From assembly GCA_002477805.1 (NCBI GenBank), contig DLKQ01000037.1:1-29553 (forward strand): a stretch of DNA of 29,553 bases, read 5' to 3'. Origin of the DNA: Christensenella sp. UBA7584. Its GTDB lineage: Bacteria > Bacillota > Clostridia > Christensenellales > UBA1242. How positions within the stretch are numbered: position 1 is the first letter of the stretch; the number at the start of each line of letters is the position of its first letter. Position numbers and translations under genes: made by a program. Positions 13,781 to 20,704 of the stretch are shown here, in pieces. The notes below the pieces were generated by a model. It was not told the DNA's origin. It saw only the letters and a list, made by a program, of their open reading frames with translations, and made no database searches.

Positions 13781-15355
13781 TTGAGTAAAGAAATTGAGCA
13801 AAGTGCAAATATTGAAGAGGTCAATGAAATAAAGCAAGAAAAAGAAAAAATTGCCTTAATTGAAATAACTCCATATCAAGCAAAGCTTCAGTTCGCGTGG
13901 CATTTCCCTAATATGTTTGAAGTATTTGATGAATTTGTTGAAGAGTTACATCTTTATGAGGATATTGAGCGAGATGGTTTTATCAAACCTACACAAATCG
14001 CACATTGTAAAGAAACGGTAAAATTATACAGAAAGCTTTGTGATGCGTTTGGTATTAAAAAATGTGTTGGTTATGCAACTTTTGATTTACGCTCGGCTAA
14101 AAATCATTATGGCTTTCTTGATGAAATGGAGCTTTCTTCTGGTTTTAAGTTTAAACTACTTTCTGAAGAAGATGAAATTTCGATTTTACACAAGGGAGTT
14201 GTAAATTCGCTTGATGTTTCCAAGGGTATGATTTTTTCTTTAGACCCAGAACAGACACGAATAATTGGGTATTTAAGAAGAAATGTTGTTGGCGTTCAGG
14301 TAATTCCTTTTGGTTTTAATACATTATGTAAACTTTTTATGGACGGAAAAACTAATTTCGAAGCTCAGTGTAAAACAGTTAGAGATTTCTTCTTTAAACA
14401 GCTAAAAACAGTTGATTGGTTTGATGAACTTGAAACAACAGAATTTCAATTTATTGGTGTGGGCGATGTTTTTGAAAGTGTAGGCAAGATTAGTAGAAAG
14501 GGTAGAAAATATCCATTAGATATTGAAAATTGTTATCAAATGAATAGAAAAGATTTTGATAATGTCTACAAGGCAATTTTGGGCTTAAAACTTGATAAAG
14601 ATGCGCGAATTAAGGGTGTTTCAAAAATCAGTGCTGGGAATATTGCCTGTGGCTTAAGTATTATAGAAGCATTGATTGACTTTTTTGATGTGTCTGATTA
14701 TTATGTGAGCACTGCTGGAATTTCAAGAGGTATTCTGTTTAACCACTGTGTGCAGACAGCAAATGATAAACCTGTTCAGGATTTGCTTGGGTATAGTTTG
14801 GAAGTAAACCAAAAATTCTATCAAGAAAATCAAAATAATGGCGCACATATTTTTGAACTTGCAATGTTGCTTTTTAAACAATTGAGGGTAATGCATAGGC
14901 TTCCGAGAATGTATATTAAGCCACTTAAAATTGCAAGTTATATGTATAATAGTGGGGGAAGGCTTAGATTTAACAAGACTAGGAAAGATGCTTTTAATGT
15001 AATTCTTCATTCAGAGCTTTGTGGAGCTTCACATAAAGATATTGTTTTGGCAGCATTTATTGCAGGGACTCAATATGCTGATGAATTTTCCCTCTCTCAA
15101 TGGGTTAGGTATAAAGATATTGTGAATGATGATGATCTTCAGGCAATAAAAAAGCTCGCAGTTCTTCTTAGAATTGCAACTTCTTTTGATTGTGCTGGAC
15201 AAGGAAATATTTCAGATATAATCTGTGATGTTTTAGGTGACTCTGTTATTATCAAAACTGTTGCATCTGTTGATATTGCTTTCGAACTCAAATTGGCGAG
15301 TGAAGCTGAAAGCGACTTTAAAAAAGTATTTGAAAAAAGTCTAGAACTTTTGTAA
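13781..15355 (+). CDS. Ppx/GppA-family homologue lacking the phosphate-binding motifs (probable pseudo-enzyme)
   Basis: A 524-residue protein starting at TTG, with GAGG (13768-13771) upstream; no other start lies nearby. The overall plan follows exopolyphosphatase/pppGpp phosphatase: two actin-like halves and an HD-like C-terminal region (about 330-524). Recognisable landmarks are YATFDLRSAKN (98-108), SGFKFKLLSEEDEISIL (120-136), VIPFGFNTLCKLF (174-186) and the ISAGNIACGLSII stretch near 285-300. But the first phosphate loop, normally DxGSNS, reads EITPYQ (28-33), the second, normally DIGGGST, reads SLDPEQT (153-159), and the GGT loop reads GVGDVFE (226-232). The HD-type histidines are also not evident. 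Glu132 may correspond to the catalytic glutamate. It probably binds rather than cleaves something. It is co-transcribed with ferredoxin. Confidence 0.75.
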   Translation: MSKEIEQSANIEEVNEIKQEKEKIALIEITPYQAKLQFAWHFPNMFEVFDEFVEELHLYEDIERDGFIKPTQIAHCKETVKLYRKLCDAFGIKKCVGYATFDLRSAKNHYGFLDEMELSSGFKFKLLSEEDEISILHKGVVNSLDVSKGMIFSLDPEQTRIIGYLRRNVVGVQVIPFGFNTLCKLFMDGKTNFEAQCKTVRDFFFKQLKTVDWFDELETTEFQFIGVGDVFESVGKISRKGRKYPLDIENCYQMNRKDFDNVYKAILGLKLDKDARIKGVSKISAGNIACGLSIIEALIDFFDVSDYYVSTAGISRGILFNHCVQTANDKPVQDLLGYSLEVNQKFYQENQNNGAHIFELAMLLFKQLRVMHRLPRMYIKPLKIASYMYNSGGRLRFNKTRKDAFNVILHSELCGASHKDIVLAAFIAGTQYADEFSLSQWVRYKDIVNDDDLQAIKKLAVLLRIATSFDCAGQGNISDIICDVLGDSVIIKTVASVDIAFELKLASEAESDFKKVFEKSLELL

Positions 15356-15398
15356 TTAGTTATAAAAAATAACATAAAAATGTGTTCTTTCTATAAGC

Positions 15399-15440
15399 AA
15401 AAAAGGAACTTACTTTGATAGTAAGTTCCTTTTTTAGTTA
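15399..15440. terminator. Bidirectional terminator
   Basis: A perfect 15-base stem (15399-15413 with 15421-15435, GGAACTTAC core) around a seven-base loop, flanked by A6 and T6, between the convergent genes ending at 15355 and 15468. Confidence 0.9.
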
Positions 15441-15467
15441 GTTTTTGACTTACTTTGTGATGTTCTA

Positions 15468-16700
15468 TTATTTTGAATTATTTTTAGCTTCTTGCTTTTT
15501 TCTCAAATTTTCAAAATATTCACAATCAGGTAACTCTTTAAATACATCTTGGATTATGTCTGCAGCTTCGTCCATAAGCTCTTTTGTGTGGGTTGCTGTA
15601 TAACTTGTTCTTATGATTGCTTCTCCAACAGGTACAGAAGGTGAGATACAAGGGTTTACATATACTCCACGCTCAAAAAGAGTCTTGCAGGCAAAAAATG
15701 TTCTCCAATCATCATAAGTGTTAATTGGAATAATTGGTGCTTCACTTGGCCTGATTGGAATGTTTCGCTTCTTTAGTGCATTTCTCATATAGTCTGCTAT
15801 GTCTAAAAGATTTTTAGACCTTTCAGGCTCTCTTTTTAAAATTCTAAGTGCTTGTAGTGCGCTTGCAGTACAAGCTGGTGTCATTGATGCTGAGAATATA
15901 AATGGTCTTGAGTTGTGTCTAACATATTCACAAACATCTTTACGTGCTGCCATAAAACCACCCATAGATGCTAGTGATTTACTAAAGGTACACATAATAA
16001 TATCTACTTCATCTTCAAGTCCAAAGTGAGATGCTGTACCGCGTCCACCTTCTCCAAATACTCCAAAACTATGAGCATCATCAACCATAACTCTTGCGCC
16101 ATATTTTCTTGCAAGTTTTACGATTTCTGGTAATTTACAAAGGTCTCCGCCCATACTGAAAACTCCGTCAGTTACAATCAAAATTCCTTTGTCTTTTTCA
16201 ATGTTTTGTAATTGTCTTTCAAGGTCTTCCATATCGCTGTGCTCATATCTTACCATTCTTGCAAAACTTAGCCTACAACCATCATAAATACTGGCGTGGT
16301 TTTCTTTATCGCAAACGATAACATCGTTTCGGCCACAGATTCCACTTATAATTCCAAGATTGGATTGAAAACCTGTTCCAAATGTTACTACATCGTCCTT
16401 ACGTAAAAATTTAGCAAGTTCTTTTTCAAGCTCCATATGTAAGTCAAGTGTTCCATTAAGGAATCGAGAACCAGAACAACCTGTTCCGTATTTTTTAGTT
16501 GCTTTTACGCTTGCTTCAATAACTTCTGGGTGGCTGGTAAGACCAAGATAGTTGTTTGAGCCAATCATAATAACTCTGTGTCCTTCCATATTTACAACAA
16601 TGTCTTGTCCGCTGTTTAAGTAGTGAAAATATGGGTAAAAGCCAATTTCTCTAGCTTTTTTTGCAGTATCATAATTTTCACATTTTTCAAATAAATCCAT
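15468..16700 (-). CDS. Alpha-oxoamine synthase, serine palmitoyltransferase-like
   Basis: A 410-residue PLP-dependent enzyme of the family that joins an amino acid to an acyl-CoA with loss of CO2 (Spt, BioF, Kbl, HemA). Visible residues: GSNNYLGL (47-54), YGTGCSGSRFLNGTLDLH (71-88), ring-stacking His135 in NHASI, Asp207 and His210 in VDDAH, and PLP lysine 241 in FSKSLASMGG. The GIYPYF-like opening, KYGTGCSGSRFLNGTLD and the FSKSLAS/HNSRPFIFSAS segments look closer to Bacteroides serine palmitoyltransferase than to BioF or Kbl. The start is placed at ATG 16700 because AGAGAGG lies eight bases upstream; an in-frame ATG at 16727 precedes that site and lacks one. No other sphingolipid gene is near, so glycine C-acetyltransferase or another acyl-CoA ligase role stays possible. 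Confidence 0.85.
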   Translation of the reverse strand: MDLFEKCENYDTAKKAREIGFYPYFHYLNSGQDIVVNMEGHRVIMIGSNNYLGLTSHPEVIEASVKATKKYGTGCSGSRFLNGTLDLHMELEKELAKFLRKDDVVTFGTGFQSNLGIISGICGRNDVIVCDKENHASIYDGCRLSFARMVRYEHSDMEDLERQLQNIEKDKGILIVTDGVFSMGGDLCKLPEIVKLARKYGARVMVDDAHSFGVFGEGGRGTASHFGLEDEVDIIMCTFSKSLASMGGFMAARKDVCEYVRHNSRPFIFSASMTPACTASALQALRILKREPERSKNLLDIADYMRNALKKRNIPIRPSEAPIIPINTYDDWRTFFACKTLFERGVYVNPCISPSVPVGEAIIRTSYTATHTKELMDEAADIIQDVFKELPDCEYFENLRKKQEAKNNSK

Positions 16701-16731
16701 TTTAAACCTCTCTAAATTGATTAACATACAA

Positions 16732-16760
16732 ATTATATCATATAAAAACTATATTGGCTA
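16732..16760 (-). promoter_or_regulatory. Promoter of the SPT-like gene
   Basis: On the minus strand TATAAT (16737-16732) with the weak -35 box TAGCCA (16760-16755) 17 bases upstream. The left arm of the 16765-16816 inverted repeat starts directly behind it. Confidence 0.5.
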
Positions 16761-16764
16761 GTAT

Positions 16765-16816
16765 TTTCAAGCAAAATGTGAGCAATTTTGAAATAGTGCG
16801 TTAATTTTGCTTGAAA
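16765..16816. promoter_or_regulatory. Perfect 13-base inverted repeat between divergent promoters
   Basis: TTTCAAGCAAAAT (16765-16777) and ATTTTGCTTGAAA (16804-16816) are exact reverse complements, 26 bases apart. The right arm contains the -35 box of the ABC-like gene and the left arm abuts the -35 box of the SPT-like gene. This is what a regulator binding site controlling both would look like. Confidence 0.65.
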
Positions 16817-16839
16817 TTTTTATTTATTTAGTGTAACAT
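16811..16839 (+). promoter_or_regulatory. Promoter of the ABC-like/HTH operon
   Basis: TTGAAA (16811-16816), 17-base spacer, TAACAT (16834-16839), then GTGAGG before ATG 16855. Confidence 0.6.
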
Positions 16840-16854
16840 AATAGTGAGGTTAAT

Positions 16855-17514
16855 ATGATAATTTTAAAAAATATATTTTTAGGTTACAACAAGGAATACT
16901 ATGCACTCTATGATATAAATTTAACCATAAAAGATGGCGAAAGGGTTGCTATTGTTGGTGAAGATGGGTGTGGAAAAACAGCTCTTTTAAGAATTATTGC
17001 TGGGCTTGATAAACCTCAGAAAGGTGAAATTTATATTGACAATACTCCAATTCAAAAGGTTGATTTTAAATCAGGTGTTTCTTTGGGGTACCTATCTAGC
17101 AAGGCTGTTTTTTTTGAGAGTAAATCTGTTTATAAAAATTTGATGTGGGCATTAAAAATCCGTGGAATTGACAAAAGTTTGTGCGATAAAAAAGTATGCG
17201 AAACTTTAAATGGTTTTGGTATTGAAAATCTCAAAAATGAAAAAGTTGGTAAACTATGTCGAAGTGACAGAAAACTTGTTCAAATTGCAAGGCTGGCACT
17301 TAGAAATATTGATATTTTGCTATGTGATGACATAGATTTTAATGAAGATGTTAAGATGAATGAGAGACTAAATTACGCACTCAGGAAACTTGTTGAAGCA
17401 GACAATAAAAACAAGATTGTGATTATGAGTTGCAAGAACTTTGATGCCTGCAAGGATTTGGTGGGTAGAAAAATAGCCTTGGTTTCGGGGAGTATTGATA
17501 ATGAGTGGGAATAA
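16855..17514 (+). CDS. Degenerate ABC-type ATPase
   Basis: A 219-residue protein with the fold landmarks of an ABC transporter nucleotide-binding domain: an aromatic Tyr at the expected A-loop place, Walker A GEDGCGKT (35-42), and the IIAGLDKPQKGEIYIDN stretch that follows in ABC domains. The parts needed for hydrolysis are altered. The signature LSGGQ is LCRSDR (134-139), Walker B ends in DD instead of DE (158-159), the H-loop histidine is replaced in VIMSCKN (189-195), and the Q-loop glutamine is missing near residue 82. No permease gene is nearby. It overlaps the following HTH gene by 14 bases, so both proteins are made together. It may bind ATP as a sensor or assembly partner rather than drive transport; this is inference. 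Confidence 0.75.
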   Translation: MIILKNIFLGYNKEYYALYDINLTIKDGERVAIVGEDGCGKTALLRIIAGLDKPQKGEIYIDNTPIQKVDFKSGVSLGYLSSKAVFFESKSVYKNLMWALKIRGIDKSLCDKKVCETLNGFGIENLKNEKVGKLCRSDRKLVQIARLALRNIDILLCDDIDFNEDVKMNERLNYALRKLVEADNKNKIVIMSCKNFDACKDLVGRKIALVSGSIDNEWE

Positions 17515-17851
17515 AGATGAAATATGTTCAGGACTTCTTGCAAAATTGATGTCAGAAACTTGGAGCTCGAAATTGGAAGAATATAAAACGATTTTATCAA
17601 ACAAGAATGTGATGTCTTTTTTGGAAGATCAAGAACTTACTGAAACTATAGAAAAATTTTTTGAAAACAATCTGAATGTTTGTCAAACAAGTAAAAAAAC
17701 TTTTATGCACAGAAATACTTTGCTTTATCGGATTGAAAAAGTAAAAAAACTTCTGGGTTTAGATGTGAGAAATTTTGAAGATGCTGTTACATTACAAATA
17801 ATTATGATATTACAAAAATTAGATAAACATAAAAGCGAGATGCGGTCATAG
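17501..17851 (+). CDS. Small protein with PucR/CdaR-type helix-turn-helix
   Basis: A 116-residue protein. Residues about 45-112 match the C-terminal DNA-binding domain of PucR/CdaR regulators (ETIEKFFENNLNVCQTSKKT, then MHRNTLLYRIEKVKKLLGLD and a helix ending in ILQKL). Those regulators are normally 350-550 residues with a sensor domain in front; here only about 40 residues precede the HTH, so the sensor is missing. The start ATG at 17501 lies eight bases after GGGGAG, inside the end of the ABC-like gene; the overlap is 14 bases. The simplest reading is a split regulator in which the ABC-like ATPase is the sensing half. The divergent SPT-like gene and the inverted repeat at 16765 are the obvious candidate targets. 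Confidence 0.8.
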   Translation: MSGNKDEICSGLLAKLMSETWSSKLEEYKTILSNKNVMSFLEDQELTETIEKFFENNLNVCQTSKKTFMHRNTLLYRIEKVKKLLGLDVRNFEDAVTLQIIMILQKLDKHKSEMRS

Positions 17852-17862
17852 CATCTTTTTTA
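17838..17862 (+). terminator. Terminator overlapping the HTH stop codon
   Basis: AGATGC (17838-17843) pairs with GCATCT (17851-17856) around a seven-base loop and is followed by T5. The TAG stop codon lies in the loop/stem junction. Confidence 0.7.
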
Positions 17863-17936
17863 ATTTGCAAAAAATAGCTTTAAAAAATAGAAAAAAAGTG
17901 TTAATTAATATATCAATTTGGTCTTTTTTTAATTTT

Positions 17937-18317
17937 TTATTCAAAATTATACTTGTCTGTTCGAGTTAGGCTTGATATGTATGATGGGTAATCTTCTTTT
18001 ATATCCGCTTGAGTATTTTCCTCTTTTTTGTTTTTTTGTGGAAATAGTTTTGAAAGTATTTTTATTATTTCCAATATATTGTTAATATCGAAATTAGTTT
18101 TATTTGCATTTTGTGGTTGCTGTGCCTGTTGTGTGTTTTTTTGCGATTTTTGTTCGTTAAAATTGTAGTTTGGAAGTTGAAAGAAAGCATCATTAAAATT
18201 TGTGATAGAGGGTTCATTAGTTGGAACTTCTTGATTTAAGTTTATATTGTTAGGTGTCGTCTGATTAAATGAGCTTAGTAATTTTAGTACAACTGGTAAA
18301 AATGAATTTAAGTCCAC
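17937..18317 (-). CDS. Hypothetical Asn/Gln-rich small protein
   Basis: A 126-residue protein I do not recognise. Two amphipathic hydrophobic helices, DLNSFLPVVLKLLSSF at the start and NNILEIIKILSKLF around residues 79-92, flank a long low-complexity middle rich in Asn, Gln, Pro and Thr (NTQQAQQPQN and similar). The C-terminus is charged. The start is put at GTG 18317, six bases after TTGGAGG; a TTG at 18329 would place the ribosome binding site inside the coding sequence. It is divergent from the 18385 gene, 67 bases away, so the two share a control region and perhaps a process. Localisation is unclear; no signal peptide. Confidence 0.65.
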   Translation of the reverse strand: MDLNSFLPVVLKLLSSFNQTTPNNINLNQEVPTNEPSITNFNDAFFQLPNYNFNEQKSQKNTQQAQQPQNANKTNFDINNILEIIKILSKLFPQKNKKEENTQADIKEDYPSYISSLTRTDKYNFE

Positions 18318-18384
18318 AAAAACCTCCAAAACTTTATCATTATAATATATGAAAGCATATAGTAATAAGTGAAAGGAGGAATAT

Positions 18385-18687
18385 ATGAATTTAAAAGATT
18401 TTGCAAAAACTGATGTTAAAAAGGGTACAAATCAAGAAAAAATATCTGAGAGTGATTTACATAAAATAAATGAAGATTATGGAGATTTAATTCAAGAGTT
18501 CTTAAAAAGATATGGTCAGATGAATGAAGGAGAAATGTTATCTGAACTTTTTAAATTAATTGAGCAAAAGAAAGCTGATGGCACCTTCAACCCTGATGAA
18601 ATCAAGAAGGTAGCTATTCATATCGCTCCATTTCTTGATGAGAGTCAAAAAGAGTATATGAATAATTTGTTAAAATATTTGGACTGA
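18385..18687 (+). CDS. Hypothetical small helical protein coupled to a subtilisin
   Basis: A 100-residue, charged and entirely helical-looking protein with no cysteine, membrane segment or signal peptide and no family I recognise. A strong AAAGGAGG site precedes the ATG. It ends two bases before the ATG of the S8 protease, so translation is coupled and the products are likely made in fixed proportion. Given that the protease is cytoplasmic, this protein could be a partner, inhibitor or substrate; nothing in the sequence decides which. The phrase KADGTFNPDEIKKVAIHIAPFLDESQ (residues 71-96 region) suggests two helices joined by a turn. Confidence 0.75.
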   Translation: MNLKDFAKTDVKKGTNQEKISESDLHKINEDYGDLIQEFLKRYGQMNEGEMLSELFKLIEQKKADGTFNPDEIKKVAIHIAPFLDESQKEYMNNLLKYLD

Positions 18688-18689
18688 TT

Positions 18690-19832
18690 ATGATTGAAAA
18701 AATTGATGTTAATTTACTTAACAAAGTTAGTGCGTTAAAAAAAGAAGATTTTAGTTGCATAGTTTGGGTGATAAATTTTTGGGAGGCAAAGAAGAAACTT
18801 TTAGATACTTTTGGAGAAAACTGTATCGTAGCAGAGTTTCCTTTTTTAAATGCTGTTGCAATAAAGATAAAAAGCGGTGACCTTTTTAAGCTTTCACAAT
18901 TTTGTTTTGTTGAATATGTTTCAAGTGTCCAAAATGCAAGCGTTTTTTTAAACAAAGCCAGAAATGACCTTGATATTAATGATTTACATTCAATGGGGGT
19001 TGTGGGAAGTGGTGTTTGTGTCGCTGTGATAGATACTGGAATTTATCCTCATCTTGATTTTTGTATGGGACATAACAGAATCGTTGTATTCAAGGATTTT
19101 GTGGGTGGAAAATCTTCACCATATGATGATAATGGACACGGAACTTTTGTGGCTGGAGTTCTGGGCGGAAGTGGTTTAGTTTATAATGGAAAATTTAAGG
19201 GTGTAGCTCCTGGGTGTGATTTGGTTATTCTAAAAGCCTTGGATAAAAATGGTGAAACGCAGGGTGTGACAATTCTGCAAGCTATGCAGTGGATTGTTGA
19301 CAACAAGGACACATATAATATAAAAGTTGTTTGTATGAGTTTTGGAAGTGTTCCACTAAGTAAAAATGACCCATTAATTGCAGGAGTAAAAGTTCTTTGG
19401 GAAAATGGGATCATTGTTGTTTGTGCGGGAGGTAATGATGGTCCTCAGCCAAATACAATTAAGAGTCCAGGGGCGTGTCCCAGTGTGATTACTGTGGGGA
19501 GTTGTGACATAATAGATAGTTTGGAAGATGTAAAAGTTGCGTCATTTAGTTCTCGCGGTCCTGCTTTTGATTTTGTAAAGCCTGATATTTTGGCACCTGG
19601 ACTAGAAATAATTTCAACAGATAATAGTGAAAAATTCTATACGCAAATGACTGGGACTTCGGTTTCCACGCCTTTTGTTGCTGGTATGTGTGCGCTTATT
19701 TTGGGGGAAAATCCCAAACTTTCGCCCAATTTTGTAAAGGGGCTTATTATGGCGAGTGCAGTAACTATTGATGATGATAAAAATTCTTGTGGAAGTGGCC
19801 TTGTAAATGCTAAAAATATTTTTATATATTAA
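18690..19832 (+). CDS. Intracellular subtilisin-like serine protease (S8)
   Basis: A 380-residue S8 protease with catalytic Asp115 in VAVIDTGI, His150 in DNGHGTFVAG, oxyanion Asn249 in AGGNDGP and Ser324 in TGTSVSTPFVAG. The first 95 residues form a propeptide-like domain (a beta-alpha-beta inhibitor pattern ending VEYVSSVQNASV) rather than a signal peptide, so the enzyme stays in the cell, as in AprX- and ISP-type subtilisins of bacilli. Expected role is protein turnover, often during stationary phase or sporulation. It lies directly upstream of the SpoIIA operon, with a terminator between them, and is coupled to the small gene before it. Confidence 0.93.
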   Translation: MIEKIDVNLLNKVSALKKEDFSCIVWVINFWEAKKKLLDTFGENCIVAEFPFLNAVAIKIKSGDLFKLSQFCFVEYVSSVQNASVFLNKARNDLDINDLHSMGVVGSGVCVAVIDTGIYPHLDFCMGHNRIVVFKDFVGGKSSPYDDNGHGTFVAGVLGGSGLVYNGKFKGVAPGCDLVILKALDKNGETQGVTILQAMQWIVDNKDTYNIKVVCMSFGSVPLSKNDPLIAGVKVLWENGIIVVCAGGNDGPQPNTIKSPGACPSVITVGSCDIIDSLEDVKVASFSSRGPAFDFVKPDILAPGLEIISTDNSEKFYTQMTGTSVSTPFVAGMCALILGENPKLSPNFVKGLIMASAVTIDDDKNSCGSGLVNAKNIFIY

Positions 19833-19841
19833 GATTCTGTC

Positions 19842-19880
19842 AAAAAGTGCAATTTTTAGTGATTAAACGCACTTTTTTTT
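19842..19880 (+). terminator. Terminator of the protease operon
   Basis: AAAAAGTGC (19842-19850) pairs with GCACTTTTT (19869-19877) across an 18-base loop, with T8 at the end. Confidence 0.6.
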
Positions 19881-19933
19881 AATTTTATTCGCATTAAAAT
19901 AAGGTAGAATTTAGTTTGTATGTGGAGGTTAAA

Positions 19934-20242
19934 ATGCAAATTAATGCAAGAGTTATACAGGACACACTTTATTTAAGTTTGTGTGGTGAACTTGATGAAA
20001 ATTCTGCGGGATATGTTAGAGAGGTTATGGACAAGCAACTTTTCAACACTTTATGCAAACAGGTTATTCTTGATTTGAGTGAGCTTGACTTTATGGATTC
20101 AACGGGGATAGGAGTTATTATTGGTAGGTATAAAAAAATGAAAGAACGCAATATTCCCATATTTATTTCCAATCCCTCATCACACGTTGATAAAATATTA
20201 AAAATGACGGCAATATATGAAATTATGCCGAAAATAAATTAG
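19934..20242 (+). CDS. spoIIAA: Anti-sigma-F factor antagonist SpoIIAA
   Basis: A 102-residue STAS-domain protein. It contains the core LDLSELDFMDSTGIGVIIGRYK (residues 47-68 region) with the phosphorylatable Ser56 directly after MD, as in Bacillus SpoIIAA. In its unphosphorylated form it pulls SpoIIAB away from sigma-F and so starts forespore gene expression. The ATG at 19934 is chosen because GGAGG lies seven bases upstream; an in-frame TTG at 19916 would precede it. First gene of the three-gene SpoIIA operon. The upstream region has a TAGAAT box (19905-19910) but no clear sigma-A -35 box and no clear sigma-H -35 element, so the promoter class is open. Confidence 0.93.
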   Translation: MQINARVIQDTLYLSLCGELDENSAGYVREVMDKQLFNTLCKQVILDLSELDFMDSTGIGVIIGRYKKMKERNIPIFISNPSSHVDKILKMTAIYEIMPKIN

Positions 20243-20251
20243 GAGAGAAAA

Positions 20252-20704
20252 ATGGATTATAAAAATCAAATGTGTTTAAAATTCGATTCACTTTCTGTGA
20301 ATGAAAGCTTTGCGAGAAGTGCGGTTGCAAGCTTTTGCGTTCAACTAAATCCTACACTTGATGAAATTACAGATATTAAAACAGCAGTGAGTGAAGCTGT
20401 TACAAACTGTGTGGTGCACGCATACCCTAGTGAAGTAGGGAAAGTGGAAGTGTTTGTTGGTCTTGGAACTGACTCTGTCTTTATTTCAGTTAAAGATGAT
20501 GGTGTTGGAATAGAGGATTTTAATCAGGCTAGAGAACCATTTTTTACGACAAAACCGAATGAAGAAAGGGCTGGAATGGGGTTTACTGTTATGGAAAGTT
20601 TTATGGATTCGCTTGAGCTTTTACGTGGGAAAAATGGTGGAACTATTGTTAATATGACAAAAAAGATTTCAAAAAAGATGGCAAAAACTGGTGAAAATGT
20701 TTGA
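20252..20704 (+). CDS. spoIIAB: Anti-sigma-F factor and serine kinase SpoIIAB
   Basis: A 150-residue GHKL-fold kinase. The ATP-binding boxes are complete: N-box SEAVTNCVVHAYP (47-59, Glu48 and Asn52), G1 box DDGVGIED (82-89) and G2 box ERAGMGFTVM (105-114). It holds sigma-F inactive in the mother cell and predivisional cell and phosphorylates SpoIIAA. AGGAGAG stands before the ATG, ten bases after spoIIAA. Its last eight bases overlap the sigF start, giving the classical co-translated order. Confidence 0.95.
   Translation: MDYKNQMCLKFDSLSVNESFARSAVASFCVQLNPTLDEITDIKTAVSEAVTNCVVHAYPSEVGKVEVFVGLGTDSVFISVKDDGVGIEDFNQAREPFFTTKPNEERAGMGFTVMESFMDSLELLRGKNGGTIVNMTKKISKKMAKTGENV

Noticed and set aside
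16701..16727. Nine-residue N-terminal extension of the SPT-like enzyme from ATG 16727
   Set aside because: The extension would place the AGAGAGG ribosome binding site inside the coding sequence; the ATG at 16700 is better placed and fits the family length.
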